The notes under the pieces were generated by a model, which ran no database searches, had not been told where the DNA came from, and was given only the letters and a program-made list of their open reading frames with translations. The translations under genes and the position numbers were made by a program. From contig LSAX01000003.1 of the NCBI GenBank assembly GCA_001557505.1, positions 1,922,001 through 1,986,000 of the forward strand: DNA of 64,000 nt, written 5' to 3'. Shown one piece after another: positions 11,069 through 21,880 of the stretch; the first letter of the stretch is position 1, and every line of letters starts with the position of its first letter. The stretch comes from Reticulascus tulasneorum. Its lineage: Eukaryota; Ascomycota; Sordariomycetes; Glomerellales; Reticulascaceae.

Positions 11069-11925
11069 TTTCACGCGATGAAGAGGCGGGTATCGTGGGT
11101 CCAGAAAAGTGACGCTATTCGCAGATTCGGGTTGTGTGACCCGCAAATGTTAGGTGCCGGAAGCTTCTATGACCATCTTGTTAGCACTCCGCGGCATACC
11201 ACGTCTCCTCAGATCACTGGAGTGAACAGGGTCGCGATACATACACGGAATTTAACTATGCCGTATATATAATTGTCCTAATGGGTTCCAGAACATTCAA
11301 ACACATAGTATAAACCTTCGAGTAGACACAGAGCTTCGGTGGATGGAGAAAGTCTAGTTCAGGAGAGAGTTGAGGATGACCTCAGTCGCGTTGTCTAAAG
11401 GCAAGCGTACTTGCCTATTTTCAACTCGATATCACTGGCTCATCATATTATCACTTTGCTGCCACATAAGATCCCATACCAATGTATTGGCTGGCCACCG
11501 CAAAGCACAATTGTCTATCTACAATTCAGAGATGAGAAATCCATAATAGATTCAGGGGGAAATAGTGAGCTCTCTTTCAAAGAGGCTCCGGGGCACTTGT
11601 CTACGGCGGAAACTTTGAACAAGATACTAGGCTCTATTCACATAGATACTTAATCTCGTGTTTGGACTCATAAAGCTTCCTGAATTCTCTGATAACGATC
11701 GGCTATGTCTTTTAGCCTTGCTATTCTACATGTAAGACAAGACCAACTGGAGGAAATCAAGGATTGTACCTCGTCAGCAACTGCCACGGTTGCGAATAAT
11801 GTGATGGCCACCAATGCTTCCCCATTGGCAAGTTAGAGAATATTCTCCGCGCATCCATACCAAGATATAGTGTCTTTCAAAACATCATGAACGATCAAAG
11901 AAGCCGTGGCCTGGAACGCACTGGT
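11069..11925. other. Intergenic between RFC1 and the uncharacterised gene
   Basis: About 850 bp, AT-leaning. Holds the RFC1 3' flank and the promoter of the minus-strand gene below. No further gene recognised. Confidence 0.5.
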
Positions 11926-14900
11926 TTACTTGCCCTTCCCCTTAGCAGCGCCAGCTTTGGCTTTGGCACGACCCTTCTTAGGTTTGACATCGGACTCTTC
12001 ATCCTCAGCCCCATCCTTGTCCTTTGAGGTCTTCTTCGCGGCCTTCTTAGCTGGCTTCGCTTTCGGTTGCTTGATGTACTTGTCCCCCTTCAAATCACCG
12101 TCGCCATCATCCGCCTCAACAGCTTCGACAGCCTCAGCCTCATCTTCCTCTTCAATCGCTTCCTCCAAATCAGGGGCATCTCGGGCAGCCTTCTTCGGAA
12201 CCACCACATTACTGGCTCTCATGAATGGGACCGGATGAGACATAGAGTTGTAGCTAGCAAAGAGAGTTAGCTATCTGCCTGGCAGCTACTGAAGGCTGAC
12301 TTACGTTCGAGTAAATGCGGACTTGATTTGAGTGTCAATGTCAACGCGGTCCTCGGACTGTGGCCCCACACCTATCTCCTTGATGGAGTCGAAATCTTCC
12401 CGTGTCAAGAAGTAGCTGTCCATGAGTTCGATGACTTCATCGATGCTGTCCTTGCCTTCCACTGAGAGTCGTTGGATCAGCTGGTTCCAGAGCACTGGCA
12501 GATATTGTTGGCGGATTTCGTTAGCGTCTCCTGAGGACCTAAGTCGCATGTGCGAATGGATTTCGCGAACAAATCGAGCTAGTTTGCTGGTCTTGCTGTT
12601 CATACCCAGCCATGACGTGAAGTTGGAGCCCATGAGCTGCCCGGCAATGAAACTGGACGGACGGACAGTACTGAAGACTGCATGAGCGGGCATGAGGCTC
12701 CATTGCTGCTGAGGTCCATGGATCATTCTGTCAACGAGATCGCCGTCGCTTATGCTCTCAGCTGCCTGGTCAACGAGCTCCAAGTATTTGAGATTTTCTT
12801 CTCGCTTATTATAGCCTTTGCCATTGAGAGCCAAAGGTTTTGTCCGAAGGTAGTTCTCCTGAATCATCAGGAAACTGAACTCATGGTCATTGAAGTAGAG
12901 TTCGATCTTTTCGTTAAGCGTTGTTTTGCTCTGGGGAGTGAACAGTCCTCCGGCTAGCATTTTTTGGCAGATGTCCCATGGCTTGAGGATTACGTGCTTC
13001 TCCCAGGCTTTTGTCATTGCCTTGCCTTCATCATAGTTCATGGCCGATTGGTCAAGCTTCGCGGTGGAGACCATGTTGATGATTTGCCGGATGTCTTTGT
13101 TGGTACCCTCAATGAGAGCATCCACGACTTGTGGTGGAAGTCTCAATCCTTCTCTGTGGCAAATGGTCATGATCCGCGATCGAATCTGTTCCACGGTGGG
13201 ACGCTGAAATTTGATGTCCATAGCCACGAAGTCAAATGGCTTCATCTTCGGCAGTTTTCGTTCGTTGCAGATGAGAATCAACGGAATTTCAGTCTTTTTG
13301 CAGAATTTGGCCAAAGCTCCCACGCCACCACGATCACCGGCTGACATCCCGTCGACTTCATCCATGATGAGAACAATCTTCTTCTTACCTACGTCGACTT
13401 TCTTGCCGTCGCCAGCGAAGTAGCCAAGAAGAGATGTATTGTTCATGACATCGCTCACACCGGCTTCGACAAGCTTCTTGCTTCTTGAGTCGCTAGCATT
13501 GCTCTCCAAGACATCGAATCCCTCCAGTTTAGCAGCAAGATGGGCAGCGCTGGTCTTGCCAATTCCAGGTGGGCCGGATATGATGATTGCACGAGTTCCA
13601 CCCAAGCCATCTGCACCCCGTCTCTGGAAGTCGTATTTCCGAGCTTTAGCCCAGTTCTTGAGCCAGTTCTGAATTTTCTCCACTTGGCCCTTGTTGCCGC
13701 AAATGTGACTGAGCTGGGTAGGCGCATACTTGGACGTCCAAAGTTGAGCATTTGCAACTGGCGCAGAGGGGGTTGGAGCAACGCCACGAGCAGCAGCAGC
13801 CTTCTTGGCCGCCTTTTCAGCTTCTGCTTTCCGCTCCTTTTCTTCCCGCTCCATCTCGGCGGCTTGCTTCTTGACCTTTTCTTCATCGTCTTGCTTCTTT
13901 TGCCGCATCTTCTCAGCTCCTTTTCCGCCTCCACCGTGAGCTGGTAGACGCCGAATGAGCTCAAATAACCCATTCTCATCGATTGTCTTGATTCCGATTT
14001 GTCGGATCTTGGCTAGTTTACTCGGGCCAGCATCATCTCCGAGAACGACATAGCTGGTTTTGCTGCTCGGGCCACCCGTGATCTTTCCACCGTATCGCTT
14101 GACCAAGGCCTGGCCCTCTTCCCGGCCAATTGTCTGGAGAACGCCAGTGAAAACGAAAGTCAGACCGGTGAGACAGTCTTCCTCTCCTTCCGGTAACTCT
14201 TGGCTCGTCGGATTTGAAGGTGCTACCGCAGTGTTTCCTCCTCCAGCGGCGGCCTTCCTCCAGTCAAACTTGGCGTTAGGGTCTTTCGGTGGCGGAGTTG
14301 GAGCTCTGACAGTAGGGATGCTGTCCAATATATTCTGAATGGTGGCATCCTCTGGTTCATCGGCTTTCTTTGCTCTTGGTTTCTGCGGCTTCGAGGCAGC
14401 TGACTTTGCGGCAGCTGGCTTCTTACGGGGTAGGTCCTCCTCAGACTCATCAGACTCTTGAACAGAGGTCTTTCTCTTTTTGCCGCTGGGTATCGCCTTG
14501 GTAGCCTTAGTTGGGGTATCAGCAACCTTGCCAACTGATGGGCGACTCCGAGACGCAATTCGTTTCGCCTTAGGGGCGTCCTCATCTTCACTCTCCTCGT
14601 CGGCATAGTCATCGTTCTTCCTCTTGCTCCGGCCCTTCACATCCGCGGCGAAGATATCGTCAGCATCTTCATCATCTTCATCCACATAGGCGTCTGCATC
14701 GTCGTCGAGATCATGCTTTTGATATGAGGTGGAACTTCGCTTCTTCGGGGCAGCTTGGCCATTTTTGCCGTTCTTCGCAGGCTCCAGCGCAGGCTTCGGG
14801 GCCTGTTGTTTGGTTCGCGGACTAGTTCGGACTTCTACCTGCGTCTTGACTTGGGTCTTGGGGTCTGGCTTTGGGGATGGTTGAGCTTTCTGGTTGGTGG

Positions 14901-15327
14901 CGGATTTGGATGAAGCAAAGTAATCGCTAGCGGACATCGAAACGCCGTTCACTGCATCATCTCTGAGGAACCGTTAGATATGTCATCAAGCTTAAGTGAC
15001 TGACCTACGCAATCTTCTTCTTCGGCGTCAACTTAGGTTTAGGTTTCGTTTCTCTAGAAGATATATCAGCCGAAGGTTCCAGTGGTAGACAGAAAACTTC
15101 ATACTTGGTGACAATGGGATCGTCGTCATCATCACTGTCTTCAACGACCTTGCGACTTTCTAAAAAGATTCAATCAGCGTCCATCTTCGTCTGCCCTGAC
15201 TAGAACGGGACATACTCGTCCGTCGGCCTTTTGCGGGCTCTTCGACCTTCGCAGCAGGTTTAGCAGTCACAGCCGCAGCCGCACCTGCACCACCTTTTGG
15301 TGCGAAGAACGATCGAATATCGGGCAT
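11926..15327 (-). CDS. RFC1: Replication factor C large subunit
   Basis: Large subunit of the five-part clamp loader that opens PCNA and places it on primer ends. Five exons: 15327-15216, 15159-15105, 15053-15009, 14962-12305, 12253-11926; 1065 aa. The N-terminus MPDIRSFFAP is a PCNA-interacting-peptide type start (Ile, Phe-Phe). A long Lys/acidic disordered region follows, then a BRCT domain (about 330-410, LTGLTFVFTGVL and RYGGKITGGPSSKTSYVVLG). The AAA+ ATPase has Walker A GPPGIGKT (about 534) and Walker B LIMDEVDGM (about 600). The RFC1 C-terminal domain precedes a Lys-rich tail. The tail comes from the last exon, fixed by TRTYNSMSHPVPFMRASNVVVPKK spanning the final junction. Divergent from MRPL16, and two GACGCGA boxes lie in the shared 350-bp promoter. 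Confidence 0.97.
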
Positions 15328-15502
15328 TGTTTTCTAAAGTTCGATGATAAAACTATCGTCCAAAATCAAAATCCAGTGGCGAGGAGGAATTATAAAGGCA
15401 TCAGCCTGTTGCCTTGGGCTGGAGGTCGATGAGCTGCTGGATACCAACCGAGGTGGTGCCTGGAAACGACGATTGTACGTGAATGAACGTAATTGATACT
15501 CT

Positions 15503-15520
15503 GACGCGAACTTGACGCGA
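15503..15520. promoter_or_regulatory. Paired GACGCGA boxes (MBF-like)
   Basis: GACGCGA at 15503-15509 and again at 15514-15520, 11 bp apart, between the RFC1 and MRPL16 starts. ACGCG is the core bound by the yeast MBF/DSC1 cell-cycle factor. RFC1 is a typical S-phase gene. Binding is inferred from the motif. Confidence 0.5.
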
Positions 15521-15677
15521 GATCATTTACCCGATGTTGAGCCGAGCTTAAGTGTGGCGTCAATCACATTATGTCAGCTTCCAGCCACAGCCATCCGAAT
15601 TGAAGCTGTCCCAATCATTTTTCTGTGCAGATGCAGCGCTGGGCGTAACTGATTACCAGCTCAGACAACCGACCAAC

Positions 15678-16524
15678 ATGAGGCACAATACTTCCGCCGC
15701 ATTGCTTAATGCCTTTCAAGGACTCAAGATATCTACGTCTTCATCATTGAGGCTCCTCAATGGCCTGACTCGACCGCATCTTGCAAGCGCATCCCTCATC
15801 ATTCCCAATGTGCGACCGTTTTCCTCCACAACCGCCCGGTTAGGCACCTGGCTAGAGCCGTCCATTGATCGAAGAAAGAAGATGATGAAAGGGCGACCAC
15901 GAGTGGCGACTGGCGGCTCAACAAAGGGAACGACTGTGATATGGGGAGACTATGGGCTGCGGATGAAGGATCATCATCGAAGAATCAGTGCCAAGCAACT
16001 GCAGAATGCAGAAAACACGATCAAGGCAAGACTTCGTGGAACAAAATATCGTCTATACAAGAGAATATGCTGCAATGTTGGAGTGTATGTCTCTGGTAAC
16101 GAGGTGAGCGCGTCTACTACGAACTCTGTAGAGCCACACTAATTCATTCCTAAGATGCGTATGGGTAAAGGCAAAGGTTCTTTCGACCATTGGGCGGCAC
16201 GAGTGGCTGTAAACCAAGTCGTCTTTGAACTCAGAGGGATGGTTCACGAGGCTGTTGTTCGTGATGCGTTCCGCCTTGCTGGCATTAAGCTGCCAGGTCA
16301 GTGAAACTGCCCGCTCCGATTGTAATACAGTTCTAATATCAGCAGGCGAATGGGAGTTTGTTATGAAGGGGGAACCTGCAGTCGTTGGTATCACCAAGCT
16401 GGACGGCATCACTCTGGAAGAGCTGAAAAGGCCGAGGAAGAAGATCGTCCCCGAAGAGCTGATTGCGGCAGCTCCAACGACCACTACAACCTCAGAGACT
16501 ACAACACTAGCTCCGGGTGCCTAG
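15678..16524 (+). CDS. MRPL16: Mitochondrial large-subunit ribosomal protein uL16m
   Basis: Component of the mitochondrial 54S ribosomal subunit near the peptidyl-transferase centre. Three exons: 15678-16103, 16155-16296, 16346-16524; 248 aa. The first ~55 residues are Ser/Leu/Arg-rich and almost free of acidic residues (presequence), ending around [11 protein letters not shown]. The L16 core carries GRPRVATGG and, after the first intron, [17 protein letters not shown], the conserved loop of bacterial L16. The C-terminal extension after KLPGEWEFV is longer than in bacteria and ends in a Thr-rich tail. Start chosen as the first ATG giving a presequence. Confidence 0.95.
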
Positions 16525-17178
16525 ATGGCGTTGATGGTATTTGTTTGACCTGGATGTACTATACTAAGGCGGCATATAACGGCAGCCGAGATTTCGGATC
16601 TGAAGAGATCGGAACCGATGTACTATACGAGCTACTCCATCGCGCATCAGGGCTAGCTAGATGAAGCTTCCAGGGGCTGTATTGAATCATTGCCACGACT
16701 TATATTGAAGCATATCGCAGTTAACAATGAAGCATTCACATGTAGCACCGAGAGCATTCTGTGAGGGACTAATCCCAATGCATATCCAGTTCTACGAGAA
16801 TTTCTAATGGTAGGTCGTGTAGAAGCTTTCCCTGATTCATTGAGATGTCTTCAGTCTGCAAGGCCGCAGAACCGCTCACAAGTGATGAGCGACAATGACG
16901 GTGCGGCGAATGATATGCCCCAATAAATCGCAGCCCACCATTCACGAGAGAACTGCATACTGTAGCTTATGAACAGGAGTCATAACTTGAAGTTATTGCG
17001 GGTTTCCTTGTTGTGAATGTGGCAGAGCATTGTGGCGTCAACAGCTGCCGCACGGGCCAACCCATCCACTGCGATTTTCTCCCACTTAACGCGACAACGC
17101 GTCTTCCATCCCCCCATCTCATCTCGAAAGTTCCCAAATTCCATCCACAATTGCGAATGTCCAAGATCCACGACCAAC
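16525..17178. other. Intergenic upstream of RFC5
   Basis: About 650 bp containing the MRPL16 3' flank and the RFC5 promoter with paired MluI-type boxes at 17089-17102. No gene recognised. Confidence 0.6.
17089..17102. promoter_or_regulatory. ACGCGA + perfect MluI cell-cycle box ACGCGT
   Basis: ACGCGA at 17089-17094 and ACGCGT at 17097-17102, ending 76 bp before the RFC5 ATG. ACGCGT is the canonical MCB of yeast MBF targets. It matches the paired boxes found upstream of RFC1. Confidence 0.6.
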
Positions 17179-18345
17179 ATGGCACTCATAGTCGATAAAC
17201 ATCGACCAAAGACGTTAGATGCGTTAACTTACCATCATGAGCTGTCCGAGAGACTGCGATCACTGGTAAGTCTTGGATACGGCTCTTAATGCTCTCGCAG
17301 GCTTCCCGCTGACGACCTCCAAGGCGCAGAGCGGCGATTTCCCACATCTGCTCGTGTATGGTCCTTCTGGAGCTGGAAAGAAGACGCGCATCGTTGCAAC
17401 ACTGAAGGAGCTATATGGACCAGGCGTGGAGAAGATCAAGATCGATGCAAGAGTCTTCCAGACAAGTAGCAACCGGAAGCTCGAGTTCAACATTGTTGCT
17501 TCGATCTACCATCTCGAGATCACTCCTTCCGATGTTGGCAACTACGACAGAGTTGTCATTCAGGACCTTTTGAAGGAGGTGGCACAGACTCAGCAGGTTG
17601 ACCAGTCAGCCAGGCAAAAGTTCAAGGTTGTGGTGATCAATGAGGCCGACCACCTTACCAGAGACGCGCAGGCTGCGTTGCGTCGAACAATGGAGAAATA
17701 CTCGCCGAATCTGCGACTGATTCTATTGGCAAACTCAACCGCCAACATCATCGCACCTATTCGATCCCGAACCTTGCTCGTGAGAGTGGCTGCCCCATCC
17801 CACGATGAGATTGCAGCAGTCTTGGCACAATCGGCTAAGAAGGAAGGCTGGCCGGTCGTCAAGAGTCTTCACATAAGAATAGCGGAGGAAAGCGGTCGAA
17901 ATTTGCGACGGGCGCTTCTGATGTATGAAGCCGTCCACGCCCAGAAGTAAGAATCTGCAAACCCCTACTTGATCTGTCTATTAACGCTCCTCGCAGTGAG
18001 AAAGTCACAGACAGCACACCAATCCCACCCCCCGATTGGGAGGCGCTGATCGGGCAGATCGCTAGAGAGATAATGGAGGAGCATACTCCTGCACGGATTA
18101 TGCAGGTCCGAGCAAAGTTATACGATCTTCTAACGCATTGCATCCCAGCAACCACCATCCTGAAGACGTTGACCTTCAAGCTTATTGCCCTGATTGACGA
18201 TGCGCTGAAGGGTGAGGTGATCAAATGGTCAGCCTTCTACGAACATAGGATCAAACTGGGCACCAAGGTCATATTCCACCTTGAAGCGTTCGTTGCGAAG
18301 TTCATGAGAATCATCGAAATGTACTTGATGAGCATGGACATGTGA
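17179..18345 (+). CDS. RFC5: Replication factor C subunit 5 (small subunit, human RFC3 type)
   Basis: Small clamp-loader subunit. Three exons: 17179-17265, 17324-17946, 17997-18345; 352 aa, the usual size. The Walker A reads GPSGAGKK (residues 42-49) and the Walker B position NEAD instead of DEAD, both characteristic of the Rfc5/RFC3 subunit, which contributes structurally and with an arginine finger rather than by hydrolysis. The AAA+ lid and the C-terminal collar domain (LYDLLTHCIPATTILKTL) follow. The first intron is 58 nt and uses CTGAC with the acceptor CCAAG, leaving LRSLAQSGDFPHLLVYG intact. The start MALIVDKHRPKTLD matches the family N-terminus. RFC1 starts 1.85 kb away on the other strand. 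Confidence 0.96.
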
Positions 18346-21300
18346 ACGCTGGGACCTTGCGTTGGCGTTTGGTGGCTATTCGGAGGAATTGGAGTCTGGC
18401 AGCATGTTCATGGTAGCTAACGGGATGATGTATGATTGGAAGCAAGTATAGTCTGGCCGACCTTTCGTCACCTATCGTGGATGATCTGAGGGTTTGCACG
18501 AAATCAAATTCTCAGATTCAGCCAGAATGCTTCGCTCGCTACCGGGAAACTTGAATCTTGCAACACAAAAGAAATGAGAAGGATAACCTTCGCCATTCTC
18601 CAACTCAAGTTGCTCAAATCACCGTAGCTGTTGGCTGTGATCCCAGGTAGATAAGCTCCGGCTTGGAAGCGCCAGCTACTGGGCAATCTGGAATGGAAAG
18701 GCCACCTCCTTCGCCTTGGGGCTGCTCGATGGATTAATCAGAGAGTGGGAGAGGCAATGTAAGGCACAACAGCGCAACCCCGTAGGCTTCATCTAATCCA
18801 CCCTCTATCTGAACGAGACGGCCCAAATGGATTCAATTTTCCCGGTTGCGGAAGCACAGAGCCAACGAGCCGATGCCCATGTGTTCATAGTCTTGGCGTA
18901 ATACTGGCATGCACAGGCACTGCACGTGTGCGTGGGTGTGTATTAGTGGCACAACGGATATGACGGCTCCTCGGGTCTGCTACCTTGTCTCGTGGAGTTG
19001 GTCCTCGCTTCGGGAAGCATATTTCATATTGGTTAGTAGAGTCGGGATGCCGTCAGCAGATGAGTGCTGGTCGTTTCAAGATGGTCGTTCATGGAGCCCA
19101 CAAGGCCCGCAAGGCCCATAAACTAGGTACGCATGCGAACACGCAAAATGCAACCGTGGAGCTTCCTTTCGCCCAGCCTGTGAGATACCAGGGATGTGGA
19201 CTGATCGAACAAGGAAAACTGCAGTGCCCAGGGAGTTGGCTCGCACATGGGGACGTTCCGAAGGAGGCTGACCTACATTGGACGATAACGGCAGACTTGC
19301 GTCGACCTCGTGGGAAGGTCTGGGCATTAATGGTACCCTAAGGATGATGGAAAGCGCGGGAACAAACTGGGGGGAGGGGGGGTGCAGCAGCATGAGGCTA
19401 GTATGTATGAAGGGGACACGAGATTCTCTGTCTCTGGCCACAGTTTGCCGCGGGATATGATTCGGCTACAGTTACGGACCAAGACAGTGGGGAGCCCCAC
19501 GAATTTGGTGGCGTGGCTGCATCAATCGATACCCGAGGTGAGAGGTCGTCCGGTGTTCCGTTCACCCTACAAGCCAATAAGGCCATGTTCTCATACTATG
19601 AAACATCCAAGAAGACAGAAGGGCCTACACCATCATATTGGGTAACCTGAAGTATGGCAATCAGGTCAAATGTCGTTCAATGGCCGGTGCTGACCGGAAC
19701 CTTTCACATCTGAGGCACGCGGGACAGCCGGAAGATAGGTAGGTCTGAAGCATCAGCACCCTGAAGGCCGTTAAAAGTCTTCCGAGTCCTTCATCAGCAG
19801 GCTGAATACTGTAATGGACCAAGGTAAGGGCTCTGAATGCCGGACCAAATACAGGGATGAACTGATGATCGGGCCCACCGGTTGGTGGCTACTCATGGAG
19901 GGTTTGCGGCCACTGGCGCAAGCCATTTACACTGTTGCCCCCCTTCAATCCGGGGAAACATGGCGTGATGCTGCCACCAGATAGACACTGGGGCGAACCT
20001 TACATGTTCTTCTCAATGGCACTGAAGTTTGGTCCAGCCAATGTTTGGAGTGACGAGCAACACAAAAATCATCCCACTACGATGTCATAGTTGAGCTCCG
20101 AACCCAATCAGAGGGATGCCAATTCCCGGAAGCTATTGTAGCGCATCGCGATCATCCACTCGTGCCGACTCAGCCAACCGCTGAATGCAGGAGAGGATGG
20201 AGGGGGGGTCGATTCGGTCAGCCTACCTAGTAGACATCGAAGGTAGAGCTAGAATGCGGGGATCCTGGCACAACGCACACACACACGCCCCCCTGGGAAT
20301 GGAATGGTGTCTGGTACATACATGGACACCCATGAGGGGCAGTTCATGGTGTTTGGGCGAGTTACCCCTCCATTGAATTTGAAGGTCTGACCTCATTCTT
20401 GGACATGTTGTGGGGGAGGCGGACGGCACCCGCAAATGGTGACATTCATATTAGGCATCTTACTATTCACTACTAGGGGTATTCGCCCAGTATCCTCATC
20501 TGCAATCACCTGGCCGAGAGCTGAGCTGCTTGATGGTATTTCAGCAGATCATCATCAATTTAGCGAACTAGGTGTCTCCATGGAAAAGGAGTTGAGATAG
20601 ATGCTTCCTACCTATTCAAAGGTCAAGCCATCGTGCTCCTGGTAAGACAATATAACAGCGAGTTATTACTACGTACGTACCTGCTCGTGTCCGTGCTGTT
20701 CGCCATCCGCCGTTCCTTGGCATTTTGCCAAAACAGCGCGCGCCAAGTGTAGATTAATGATATGCGAAGCTGGTTATGCCCTCCTCCCTCCCGTTGATGG
20801 CCATGCCGCCCCGTACGACTTTTGAAAAAAAGAAGGAGATGGCAAGTCCGGGTTTCGTATCACCGCACAGAGGAGTTATCTAATACAAATACTGGTTGAG
20901 CAAATCATGAAATATGTCCCGATTGGGACAGCTCCCTCAATCAAACGTGTGGTGTGTTGCACAAGGAGACCGAACGAGTACTGCACATCCTCTCTCCCTG
21001 CCCCACACCCCAACCCCAACATGCCATCCTCTTGGACTTCGTCACCGGCAGCCGGGAACAGGCAAAGATCGTTCGTGAGGGCGACCCCCCGTGAAGGACT
21101 CTTGTTTGTTTGCTTGCTTGGCCTTACCAGAGACTAGCTAGCCCAGGCGTGGAATGGTCCAGTTGCTCCATCCCCCCCTTTTATTTTAGTGTGCAGAGCG
21201 ATGGCCCGCTTAGAGCAGAGCAGAGAGGGTTCGCCGGGGGAAGGGAAACATGGAGAAATGGACCCCGGCTCGAGGATACCGGATGGTAGGTGAGGTAGGG

Positions 21301-21880
21301 TATGGTAAAGTAAGGCGAGGCACTACTCTGGCTGGCCTCTTCCAGACGCCGCGGACCTCATTTTGCCAGACATACCCCCATCCCATAAATACCTACCGGC
21401 GGACACACACACCGTACGTAAATAGTAAATACCTATTACCACACCCAGTCCAAAGCGTCAGGCGTGCCGAAGTGTATGGACGGATACCCTTTTTCTCATC
21501 ATCCACGCCTCCTACGCAATTTACCATAAAGCAGAGCTCTCCCCCGTCCGGCCCACGCGAAGCTCGTCTCGAGGTTTGATCCCTTCTTACTCTCTCCCTC
21601 TCTCCTCTTCCTTCCATTCAACCCTTCTTCCCCTCCAATTCTCTCTCAATCACACGAGCTACCCTTTCCACACGCCCCGACCATTCGACTAATATCAATT
21701 TACTCGCCGAACTACAGCTCAGCGAAGTTCACATCATCTCCCGTCCTCAACGAGACCAACTGTACCTTCACGTCTCTCTTACCATCAGCTACAAATTGTC
21801 AAAAAACTGTTGTCACTGACCGAGACCGCCATTGGAACTTCCCAATCGCCTCACGAGGACCCCGCAATCACCCCGCCATA
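18346..21880. other. Gene-free region upstream of acetyl-CoA synthetase
   Basis: About 3.5 kb without a supported gene. Open frames are short and overlap on all strands. GTAC/TACGTA-type palindromes occur around 20675-20685 and 21410-21420. A CT-rich stretch at about 21585-21660 fits the promoter and leader of the downstream gene, as is common before highly expressed mould genes. Confidence 0.6.

Noticed and set aside
15328..18345. Horizontally acquired or clustered replication operon
   Set aside because: RFC1, MRPL16 and RFC5 have normal fungal introns and separate promoters on different strands; they are neighbours, not an operon.
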